In this document: in pieces, positions 52,503 through 60,510 of the stretch | Numbering within the stretch: position 1 is the first letter of the stretch | How the letters are laid out: each line of letters begins with the position of its first letter | Assembly (NCBI GenBank): GCA_041748075.1 | Contig: JBGTDX010000036.1 | Location: 1 to 64,000, forward strand | Reading direction: 5' to 3' | DNA: 64,000 nt | DNA from: JBGSYJ01 sp041748075 | Lineage (GTDB): Bacteria > Acidobacteriota > Thermoanaerobaculia > Gp7-AA8 | Position numbers and translations under genes: made by a program | Notes under the pieces: model-generated | What the model saw: only the letters and a program-made list of their open reading frames with translations | Database searches by the model: none | What the model was told of the DNA's origin: nothing

Positions 52503-53081
52503 ATGCAGCCGTTCCATGCTTCACGATCACTCTTAAGGCCGTTTCTTCTCGTTCTGGTCGTGGCTGTGGCTGGCTGTTCGAGCAATCTCGATCTGAACCA
52601 GCCGTCCTCCCAGCTGGACTTCGGTGTCCGGGCAGCTGAGAACGATTTGTGGCGCGAAGCGCGGTTTCGTTTCGAAAAAGCGGTCGAAATGAGTCCCGGG
52701 GACGCGATGGCGCGCAATAACCTGGCCGTTGCCTACGAAGGTGCGGGAGAATTCGAAAAGGCGCGTGAAGCCTACGTGGCCGCGCTCCGGATCGATCAGT
52801 CGAATCCGTACATTCAGAAGAATTACAGCCGGTTCATGGAGTTCTACACCCGCAACAGGAAACGCGAGGCGGAGGCGATCCAGTCGCCGCAGGTTGCCGA
52901 CGAGACCCCGGAAGCGGCCGAGCCGGTGGCTTCGGTTCCAGGACCGCCGCGGACCCCGGCTCCCCCCGGAGAAGAGCCCGTGGTGCCAGTCTCGACGACG
53001 CCTCCACCCGGCGGAGAGTTGCCCACCACACCTCCAGCCACGACTCCGGCGTCCCCACCGCCGAACGGAGATCTCCCATGA
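52503..53081 (+). CDS. TPR-containing lipoprotein with Pro-rich tail
   Basis: The 192-residue lipoprotein (lipobox VAVAGC) has two or so TPR units in residues 35-110 (ENDLWREARFRFEKAVEMSP, then ARNNLAVAYEGAGEFEKARE). The last 70 residues are Pro/Thr/Glu-rich (TTPPPGGELPTTPPATTP) and probably extended. AAGGAG precedes ATG 52503. It overlaps the next gene by 4 nt and heads a three-gene operon that ends in an outer-membrane barrel protein, so it may be an outer-membrane scaffold. Confidence 0.8.
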   Translation: MQPFHASRSLLRPFLLVLVVAVAGCSSNLDLNQPSSQLDFGVRAAENDLWREARFRFEKAVEMSPGDAMARNNLAVAYEGAGEFEKAREAYVAALRIDQSNPYIQKNYSRFMEFYTRNRKREAEAIQSPQVADETPEAAEPVASVPGPPRTPAPPGEEPVVPVSTTPPPGGELPTTPPATTPASPPPNGDLP

Positions 53082-53761
53082 AGCTTCGAATTGCCATTGC
53101 GTTACTGGTGCTGTTCCCGGTCGCTGCGGAGGCCGGCGTGAAGGAGATTTCGCTCAAGCTACCGGTGCATCCGCGCCTGGTGATAGGGGCGGATCAGAAA
53201 CTCGCGGTCGCTCCGTTCGTTCTGGTGACGGAAGATCAGTCGAGAAATCGCGCGGCGCGCGTGGACGTGCAGTCGGAGTTTTCCCGGTACCTGAGAAAAG
53301 AAATCAACAAGTCGACGAAAGTCCAGGCGATTGACGTCGGAACGACACGGCTGCCTGGATCGACCATGCAGGAGCTCGAGGCAGATCGGGATTACTGGCG
53401 CGAGCTCGCGGCCTCGACGGGGGCGGATTTCATTCTCTCCGGCGTGATCGATTTCGATGTGGAAGACAAGGCCGGATACCGAACCGAGGAGTACGTCTCT
53501 CCTCTGGACGGCCGTACCTACTATAGACAGGTGCTCATCGAAAGCACCGGCTTCGTGTTCGACATCGTCGTTGCCATCTTCGACGGCGATACAGGAGAGA
53601 AGCTGATCGAGGAGAATTTTCGCGATTTCAAGGAGTTCGATCAACGCAATTACGACGAGATTCTCGGGTTGTTCGAGAATCTCAGGTCGCTCGAGAAACA
53701 GCTTCTCGGCATATTTGCGTCGCAGGAGACAACCGCAACTCGTTTTCTGTTCAAGCGTTGA
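53078..53761 (+). CDS. Periplasmic protein with CsgG/LpoB-like alpha-beta features
   Basis: The 227-residue protein has a signal peptide (IALLVLFPVAAEA). Alternating segments such as KLAVAPFVLVTEDQ, SRYLRKEINKSTK, then STGADFILSGVIDFDVED and FVFDIVVAIFDGDTGEKLI follow. That order (VAPF, amphipathic helix, GADFILSG, output strand) is like the CsgG/LpoB/TolB-N-type fold, but I am not certain. It lies between a TPR lipoprotein (ATGA overlap) and the protease-barrel gene, so a role in one envelope complex is likely. Confidence 0.65.
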   Translation: MKLRIAIALLVLFPVAAEAGVKEISLKLPVHPRLVIGADQKLAVAPFVLVTEDQSRNRAARVDVQSEFSRYLRKEINKSTKVQAIDVGTTRLPGSTMQELEADRDYWRELAASTGADFILSGVIDFDVEDKAGYRTEEYVSPLDGRTYYRQVLIESTGFVFDIVVAIFDGDTGEKLIEENFRDFKEFDQRNYDEILGLFENLRSLEKQLLGIFASQETTATRFLFKR

Positions 53762-53844
53762 CAGAATGCACTCGCCGATTCGAGGCTCTCGATCCGGTCG
53801 AGTATGACTCAGGGTTTTGCTGCCGGAATGCCTATGGAGGACGT

Positions 53845-56814
53845 GTGAAGCGATCAGCGGCATTGCTGTTTTTGATTCTCCTGGCTCTGTTCACGCCGAC
53901 TTCCGCGTGGGCGTTCGGCAAGAACAAAATCGTCTACGACCGCTTCGAGTGGAAGATCTATCGCTCCACGCATTTCGACGTGTATTTTTACGAGGAAGAA
54001 GCGGCGTCGCTCCAGAAGGTGGTGAATCTCGCGGAGAGCGCGTATGACGAGCTTTCGCGGAAGTTCAATTTTCAGATCTCCAAGAAAATCCCGCTGATTT
54101 TCTACGCCACGCACTCGCAGTTCGAGCAGACAAACACGATTCTTAATTTCATTCCCGAGGGCGTCGGGGCATTTGCCGAACCGGTTCGAAATCGGATGGT
54201 CATGCCGATCGACATGCCGGATGAACAGCTGTTCGCTCTGATCAAGCATGAGCTTACCCACATTTTCGAGTACGAGATCCTTTTTCAGGGTCGTCTGGGC
54301 CAGGAGCTGAGGATCCGGCCACCCACGTGGCTGATGGAGGGACTGGCATCCTTCATGGCGCAGGACGAGAGCACCACGGACCGCATGGTGCTTCGCGACG
54401 CGGTGGTGAACGACAACATTCCGCCGATTGCGCAGGGAGGCGTGGAGGGGTTTTTCGCTTATCGCTTCGGACACGCCGTCTTTCGATACATGGTGGAGAA
54501 GTACGACTGGGACGGCCTCAGAGACTTTATTTACGAGTACCGCAACACCCTGGGAAGCGGTATCGACAGGCCGCTACGGCGCGCCTTCGACATTACTCCG
54601 GAAGAGTTCGACACCGAGTTCCGCACCTGGCTGAGGAGACAGTACCTGCCAGCGCTGATCTCGAAGGGTGAGCCCTCGGAGTACGGAAGCCCGCTCACCG
54701 CGGACAAGGACATCAGGAGCCAGGAGCTCTCGGCCGTGCCTGCTCCCTCGGGAGACCTGCTTGCGGGAATCACCACGTTCAAGGAGGACGTCGACGTGGT
54801 GCTGTTCAACGTCCCGGAGAGAAAACTCTTCCGGGTCCTGACCAAAGGTCTCCCGGACCAGTACGAGTATGTCGTCGGGCAGTGGCTGACGATGGGGCCG
54901 GTGATGGGAAGGGACGTTGCCTTCAGTCCGAGCGGCGATCAGATCGCCGTGTTCGTAAAGAAAGATCGCGGCCGATACCTGATGGTGATCAACGCGCTCA
55001 CGGGAGCGATTCAACGCCTGATTCCGATGGACGTCGAGCAGCAACTGAACCCCACCTTTTCTCACGACGGAACGAAGGTCGCCTTTCATGGCTTCCGTGG
55101 AAACCAGGCGGATATCTTCGTCTACGACCTGAACGACGACTCCATAACCAATCTAACGAACGATTCCTTCTTCGACGCTTCCCCGGTTTACTCTCCTGAC
55201 GGGCGCTGGCTCGTCTACTCCTCGGTCATCGATGGCTATGCGAAGCTGCTTCGGCTGAATCTCGACGATCCTAACGAGCGCTACCAGCTCACGAGCGGCG
55301 AATCGAATGACATCGACGCCTGGTTCTCCCCGGACGGACGGCGCATTTTCTTCGCCTCCGACCGCTTCTCCGACAGGCGCATCCTCGAAGCCGCACGGTT
55401 GCTCGAACAGTCGGACCGGGAGAGGATTGAAGCGGCCGAAGGGGAGGAGCCCCTTCCGCCGGTGAACGAAGAGAACTTTGCCGCCTACAACATCTACTCA
55501 CTCGACCTGGACACCGGAGATCTGCTCCAGTTCACGGACGTGGTGGGCGGAACGTTTACTCCGGTGGTCTTCATGGGCCCGGAGAATCGCGAGCGTCTTG
55601 TCTTCTCGTCCTATTACAAGGCGCGATGGAGGCTGTACACGACGACCACGGATGCGCCGTTGAGGGTTGCCGAGAAAACGGTGATCTCCACCACGCCGCT
55701 GCTGGCTTCATCGCGAGTGCCGTTTCTGCCCCCCGTTGAGGTGGCAATCGATCCTGACAATATCGACAAATATGGAGGCTTCAGACTCTTTATCGACGAT
55801 GTTCAGGTGAACGCGGGGGTCAACTCCGATCAGACCTTCATTTCCCGCTCGGTGATTTTCATGAGCGACATGCTCGGCAACCGGCGGTTCATCGCCGCGC
55901 TGGACTCTGTGTCCACTTTCTCGAATTTCGACTTCATTTATCTCGATCTGACCAGGCGGTTCAGCTGGGGCGCTCGCCTGTTCGACGACAGGACGTATTT
56001 CGTCGATCAGAGCTTCGAGCGAGAGGATCTCGTTTCACGCGAACTGGCCTACCGCCAGACAGGAGCCTTCGGCCTGCTCAGTTACCCGTTCGACCGCTAC
56101 CGCCGGATCGACTTCGGTCTCGGCTACATGGCCCGTGAATTCAACCAACCCTTCCTCGTCGATACGGACGACGACGGGCTCCCTGACGAGAGGCAGTTCT
56201 TCGGCATCAAGGATGATTTTCCGATCTTCACGACGACCTTCACCGGCGACAGTGCCCGGTTCAAGCAATTCGGTCCCATCTCAGGGCGGCGGTATCAGGT
56301 CACGGCCAACTACCTGCACGACCTCGATGACGGAGGAGCGCTGTCGAGCGAATTCAACATCGATTTTCGCCAGTACTTCCAGCTCACATCGAGGACCGTT
56401 CTTGCGGCCCGTGTTTACGGATTCTACGCCGACGGAAACCGGCCGAACTTCACGTACTTCGGGGGACTCAATACGCTTCGAGGACACGACTTCCGGACGT
56501 TCGTCGGTAACCGGGCCGGCTACGCGAACTTCGAGGTTCGTTTTCCACTCGTCGATTTTGTAGCCACGCCGGTGATCAACCTGTCACAGATTCGGGGATC
56601 TCTCTTCTTCGACATCGGGGGGGCGTACTTCGATGGGGAGGAGTTCAAGTTCTACGGCGATGATGGGCTCGAAGACGGTGCTGCCTCGGTCGGATACGGC
56701 ATCACGTTCAATCTGTTCGGCCTGCAGCTCCACTGGGACTTCGCGAGACGTACGAACCTCAAGGAGCTGGAGCCCGAAACGCGAACGTCATTCTGGATCG
56801 GCCAGACGTTCTGA
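53845..56814 (+). CDS. HEXXH peptidase - TolB propeller - Omp85-type barrel fusion
   Basis: The 989-residue outer-membrane protein has three parts. After a signal peptide comes a peptidase-MA-like domain with H135ELTH139 and a third zinc ligand, probably Glu165 (TWLMEGLASFMAQ). Next is a TolB-like beta-propeller with PD40 motifs (DVAFSPSGDQIAVF, NPTFSHDGTKVAF, SPVYSPDGRWLVYSS, DAWFSPDGRRIFFASDR). The last 300 residues form a surface-antigen/Omp85 barrel with GGLNTLRGHDFRTF (RGY-type loop 6) and a terminal aromatic (GQTF). The start is GTG 53845 with GGAGG 5 nt upstream. No POTRA domains are seen. It is the last gene of the operon. Substrate unknown. Confidence 0.85.
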   Translation: MKRSAALLFLILLALFTPTSAWAFGKNKIVYDRFEWKIYRSTHFDVYFYEEEAASLQKVVNLAESAYDELSRKFNFQISKKIPLIFYATHSQFEQTNTILNFIPEGVGAFAEPVRNRMVMPIDMPDEQLFALIKHELTHIFEYEILFQGRLGQELRIRPPTWLMEGLASFMAQDESTTDRMVLRDAVVNDNIPPIAQGGVEGFFAYRFGHAVFRYMVEKYDWDGLRDFIYEYRNTLGSGIDRPLRRAFDITPEEFDTEFRTWLRRQYLPALISKGEPSEYGSPLTADKDIRSQELSAVPAPSGDLLAGITTFKEDVDVVLFNVPERKLFRVLTKGLPDQYEYVVGQWLTMGPVMGRDVAFSPSGDQIAVFVKKDRGRYLMVINALTGAIQRLIPMDVEQQLNPTFSHDGTKVAFHGFRGNQADIFVYDLNDDSITNLTNDSFFDASPVYSPDGRWLVYSSVIDGYAKLLRLNLDDPNERYQLTSGESNDIDAWFSPDGRRIFFASDRFSDRRILEAARLLEQSDRERIEAAEGEEPLPPVNEENFAAYNIYSLDLDTGDLLQFTDVVGGTFTPVVFMGPENRERLVFSSYYKARWRLYTTTTDAPLRVAEKTVISTTPLLASSRVPFLPPVEVAIDPDNIDKYGGFRLFIDDVQVNAGVNSDQTFISRSVIFMSDMLGNRRFIAALDSVSTFSNFDFIYLDLTRRFSWGARLFDDRTYFVDQSFEREDLVSRELAYRQTGAFGLLSYPFDRYRRIDFGLGYMAREFNQPFLVDTDDDGLPDERQFFGIKDDFPIFTTTFTGDSARFKQFGPISGRRYQVTANYLHDLDDGGALSSEFNIDFRQYFQLTSRTVLAARVYGFYADGNRPNFTYFGGLNTLRGHDFRTFVGNRAGYANFEVRFPLVDFVATPVINLSQIRGSLFFDIGGAYFDGEEFKFYGDDGLEDGAASVGYGITFNLFGLQLHWDFARRTNLKELEPETRTSFWIGQTF

Positions 56815-56819
56815 AAACA

Positions 56820-56870
56820 AGGATGAAGGATGAAGGATGGAGCCCTCCCGCCCAGTCACCCTTCACCCTT
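56820..56870. repeat. Paired heptad repeats between convergent genes
   Basis: GGATGAA twice and GGATGGA (56821-56841) face CACCCTT twice (56857-56870). The right arm overlaps the stop codon of the topoisomerase gene; the left begins 6 nt after the barrel-gene stop. Confidence 0.65.
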
Positions 56871-57957
56871 CCCTCCTATCCGACGCGCCCTTGCGCGTCC
56901 GACGGCGCTCTTCTCCACGACGGTCGGCGATGGTATGACGTAGAAACCGCAACAGAGCTTTCTCTTCGATGGAGAGTCCCGCCTTTGCCACCGGACTGCC
57001 CCGCAGTTGCTTCCTGCCTGTCTTGATCTCATTGCCATCCATATACTCATCCACGAGACGAGGACAGATGTACGAAGCCCGGCAGACCGCAGGCGTGTTT
57101 CCCAGCTGTGAGGCCGTGAGCTCGATCGCGGTCTTCAGGCGGCGCTTGCGCTCTTTCTTTGTCGGTGCTTCTCCGTGCTGCAGATGCGATTGCCCCAGAG
57201 CCATCGAGCAGAGCAGCGTGCCGGCCCACGTTCGAAAATCCTTCGCGGTGAACTGTTCACCTATGATCGACTGGATGTAGTCATTCACATGACGATCCTT
57301 GACGTCGAACACCCGCGAGCCCTGTTTGTACTTGAAGAGCTCATCTCCATCCATTCGAGAGAGCTGGCGGATGATGCCGGCGATCTCGCGGTCCCTGACC
57401 ACGCGGCTGTGGCTCTTCTGCCACTTACCTACATAATCGAACCGGATTGCGGAGCCATCGACTGAGACATGTCTGGACAGCACGGTCGTGAGCCCGTAGG
57501 TCGCCTCGGATTTCGCGCTTTTATCGTTGCCGACTCTGAAAAAACCCTGATCGATCAATCGCACGATTGCCGCGAGGACCCTTTCTCTGTCGAGCCCTTT
57601 CCGATTCAGATCAGCCCGGATCTTTCGCCTGAGTTTCGGCAATGTCTCGCCGAACTCGACGACCCTGCGAAACTTGGCGTGTTCACGTTCACTTCGAAAT
57701 CGTGGATGGTACAGGTACTGGGTCCGTCCTTTTTTATCCACGCCGACGGCCTGAAGGGGAGACTGGCGTCCTCGGGCGATCCGAACGTCCTGCCACGCTG
57801 GCGGAATGCGCAAGGCACGGATCCGTTCCAGCACAGCCGGAGCAGACACTGGTCTGCCATCGTGGCTCTCGTAGCGAAAGCCGGCTTCCTTCGTGCCGAG
57901 CCGGCGGATCCCGAACTGCTCGAGATTGCTGCGTCGCGGCACTCCCTTTCTCGCCAT
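56863..57957 (-). CDS. DNA topoisomerase IB (poxvirus/bacterial type)
   Basis: The protein has about 364 residues. IPPAWQDVRIA and LQAVGVDKKGRTQYLYHPR mark the N-terminal domain of bacterial topoisomerase IB. The catalytic domain has GLTTVLSRHV, FKYKQGSRVFDVKDRHVNDY and the nucleophile Tyr296 in NTPAVCRASYICP. It relaxes DNA through a 3'-phosphotyrosyl link. ATG 57957 gives the family N-terminus; an upstream in-frame extension lacks homology. This type is spread patchily in bacteria and often transferred. It is divergent from the large membrane protein. Confidence 0.92.
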   Translation of the reverse strand: MARKGVPRRSNLEQFGIRRLGTKEAGFRYESHDGRPVSAPAVLERIRALRIPPAWQDVRIARGRQSPLQAVGVDKKGRTQYLYHPRFRSEREHAKFRRVVEFGETLPKLRRKIRADLNRKGLDRERVLAAIVRLIDQGFFRVGNDKSAKSEATYGLTTVLSRHVSVDGSAIRFDYVGKWQKSHSRVVRDREIAGIIRQLSRMDGDELFKYKQGSRVFDVKDRHVNDYIQSIIGEQFTAKDFRTWAGTLLCSMALGQSHLQHGEAPTKKERKRRLKTAIELTASQLGNTPAVCRASYICPRLVDEYMDGNEIKTGRKQLRGSPVAKAGLSIEEKALLRFLRHTIADRRGEERRRTRKGASDRREG

Positions 57958-57986
57958 TCGGCGGTGGGATTTGCGAGAATAGTGCC

Positions 57987-60497
57987 TTGAGTCCCCTTCC
58001 GGAAGACAGAGCCACATCCAATACCAGTGCTCCGGCGAGCGAGCCGGTTGCTCATCCAGGAGGATCCTCTCCGGATAAGCGCGGTCGCGCAGCCATCCGG
58101 GAAGTGCTGGCCGGCCTCTTCTTCTTCTCTTTGTCCGTGCTGATGACCTGGCCACTCGCCCTGCATCTCTCTTCGGCCGTGAGCGATCCGGGAGATCCCT
58201 GGCTGTTGGCCTGGACGCTGGAGTGGGATGTACGCGGGATGCTGAGCAGTCCGGGTACGCTCTTTCATCCGCCGATTTTTCATGACGCTCCGTGGGCGCT
58301 GGCGTTCAGCGAGAACGTGCTGGGCATCGCTCTTTTGACCCTGCCGCTTCATGCCATGGGCGCCGATCCGATCCTCGTCTATAACATCTGTGTGCTGCTC
58401 GGCTTCGCCCTGAGCGGCTATGGCGCGTGGGTCCTGGCGCGAATGGTGACCGGTTCGATTCCCGCCGCTTTGCTCGGGGGAGTGTTCTACGCTTTTGTTC
58501 CTTACCGGTTCGATCAGCTCTCGCACCTGCAACATGTATGGGGTGGCGTGATCCCGTTGCTCATTGCAGCCACTCTCTGGTACTCGAGGCGACCCGGATG
58601 GACTGCCGCCGTCTGGGTCGGAGCTGCATTCCTCTTCAACGGACTGATCAACATTCACTGGCTTCTGTTCGGATCGTTCGCAGCGGTAGCGTCGCTGCTG
58701 CTTCTTGCCGCGATCCGGGGAACCCTGCTGAAGGTTCGCTTCTGGATACCCGTCGCAACAGCTCTGTTTGTCTCGAGTCTCCTTTTGCTTCCGGTGCTGA
58801 TTCCGTATGAGAAGATGTCGGAGCATTACGGAGTGCAACGTGGCAAGGGAGAAGCTGGCGTTTATTCGGCGACCTGGACTGACTGGCTTGCGCCAAGCAG
58901 CAGGAACAAGCTTTATGGCTCGTTCGAAATCGTGTCAGCCACTCCCGCAGAGCGATTCCTCTTTCCCGGACTTCTGGCTTTCCTGCTCCTTGGTTCGTGC
59001 CTCGCCGCAGTAAGGCGAAACGATCTGCCAGCCGGAGGCTATCCTGCATCCAGCCGAGAGCTGAGCCTGCCGAAGGCGCCGCCTGCCTACCTCCGAATTT
59101 CTGAGAAACGCATTCTGCGAATCCTCGACGTGCTAACCGTCATTGGCGTGATTCTCACATACGTCGCGATCACGGATTCGATTCGATGGGTCGTGGATGG
59201 ACAGGAGAGGTTCAGCATGGACTCCCCCGGTACGCCGGGGATGGCGACCGTTCTGTTTCTACTCCTGCGCTGGTGGATCCGCTATCCGTCGTCGTGGAAG
59301 GGAGGCTCGATCCGGGAGACGATCGCCCATTCACGATTTCCCGTCGGTGTGTGGGTTGCGTTGCTTCTCGTGGTCATAGGGGTACTGGGATCTCTCGGGA
59401 TGAACAGCTTTTTTCATCAGTTCCTTTTCGAGAAAGTCGGTCCCTTTCGAGGACTCAGGGTCCCCGCCCGGTGGGCGATGATCGCCTATACCGGTCTGGC
59501 CGTGCTGGTTGCCACTGGGCTGCTGCCATTTCTCAGGAGGCCGCGGCGGGCCCGCGTCCTGGTGGGAGTTTTCGCGATCACCCTGATGCTCTACGAGCTT
59601 CGCGCTGCACCGATTCTCTGGTACCTCACTCCTTCACAACCCGAAGTGTATGGCTGGCTCGCTGATGTGCCTGTGAGCGGGGCAGTGCTCGAGTTGCCGA
59701 TCGGCAGCGAAGCGGTCGATTCACAGCCCTACGTCTGGACGGAAGTCGGCTACGTTCTGGGCAATGCCTATCACCACAAGCCCCTCGTCAACGGCTTTTC
59801 CGGCTTCGAGCCGCCACTGCACCAGAGGATCGCTACGCTGGCCAACGCGGAGCACATCAGTGACGAGCTTTTCGGTCTCCTCGAACAGATCGGAACTTCT
59901 TTGATCGTCGTCCATGCCGATCGCCTCGGACCCGCCCACGATGCGACGCGTGACTGGCTGGAACGTGGACTCGATTCCGGCCGCCTGGTCTTCCTGCGGC
60001 GTTTTCAGCATGACATGAGCGGCGACTACCTGTTCGCTATCGTTGCCAATGAAAGGAATATCGGACTCCTCCGCGGTGACTGGGAAAGCGACATCGCCGG
60101 CCGCACGCAGCTCGACAACATGAGGATTTTCCTGGCCGGGGAGGGAAGGACGTACAACGCCGGAGCCTTCGGAACGTTCGATGTACTTCGCAATCACGAC
60201 GAATTGAAAGGTCCTGCTAAAATTCACGGCTGGGTGCTGAGCGCCGACGGCGTCTCGGCAGTCAATCTTCGATTCCAGAACGGCGCTGTCGTGATTCCCA
60301 CCGAACTCGTGCATCGTCAGGATGTGAAGGACGTCTATCCCTGGTATCCGCTCGTTGAGAAGCCGGGATTCCATGTCGAGTTGCCAGGCCGTCCGCCAGG
60401 GGTGAAACGCCAGACAGACCTGCAACTCGAGATCATCGACGATCAGGGAAGGAGCATCAGGTTGGCACCGCTGGCGCTTACCTGGAAGGTTCGTTGA
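57987..60497 (+). CDS. Large polytopic membrane protein, GT-C-like
   Basis: The protein has up to 836 residues and about 12 hydrophobic helices between residues 45 and 540. The first external loop contains DPGDPWLLAWTLEWDVRG, an acidic region like the catalytic loop of GT-C glycosyltransferases. A soluble C-terminal domain (about 300 residues) starts near VSGAVLELPIGSEAVDSQP and ends with beta-rich text (VNLRFQNGAVVIPTELVH). The start is uncertain: TTG 57987 leaves only 29 nt to the divergent topoisomerase, while GTG 58104 is the next option. Lipid-linked sugar transfer is the likely role, by inference. Confidence 0.7.
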   Translation: MSPLPEDRATSNTSAPASEPVAHPGGSSPDKRGRAAIREVLAGLFFFSLSVLMTWPLALHLSSAVSDPGDPWLLAWTLEWDVRGMLSSPGTLFHPPIFHDAPWALAFSENVLGIALLTLPLHAMGADPILVYNICVLLGFALSGYGAWVLARMVTGSIPAALLGGVFYAFVPYRFDQLSHLQHVWGGVIPLLIAATLWYSRRPGWTAAVWVGAAFLFNGLINIHWLLFGSFAAVASLLLLAAIRGTLLKVRFWIPVATALFVSSLLLLPVLIPYEKMSEHYGVQRGKGEAGVYSATWTDWLAPSSRNKLYGSFEIVSATPAERFLFPGLLAFLLLGSCLAAVRRNDLPAGGYPASSRELSLPKAPPAYLRISEKRILRILDVLTVIGVILTYVAITDSIRWVVDGQERFSMDSPGTPGMATVLFLLLRWWIRYPSSWKGGSIRETIAHSRFPVGVWVALLLVVIGVLGSLGMNSFFHQFLFEKVGPFRGLRVPARWAMIAYTGLAVLVATGLLPFLRRPRRARVLVGVFAITLMLYELRAAPILWYLTPSQPEVYGWLADVPVSGAVLELPIGSEAVDSQPYVWTEVGYVLGNAYHHKPLVNGFSGFEPPLHQRIATLANAEHISDELFGLLEQIGTSLIVVHADRLGPAHDATRDWLERGLDSGRLVFLRRFQHDMSGDYLFAIVANERNIGLLRGDWESDIAGRTQLDNMRIFLAGEGRTYNAGAFGTFDVLRNHDELKGPAKIHGWVLSADGVSAVNLRFQNGAVVIPTELVHRQDVKDVYPWYPLVEKPGFHVELPGRPPGVKRQTDLQLEIIDDQGRSIRLAPLALTWKVR

Positions 60498-60510
60498 GCC
60501 GCGAACGCGC

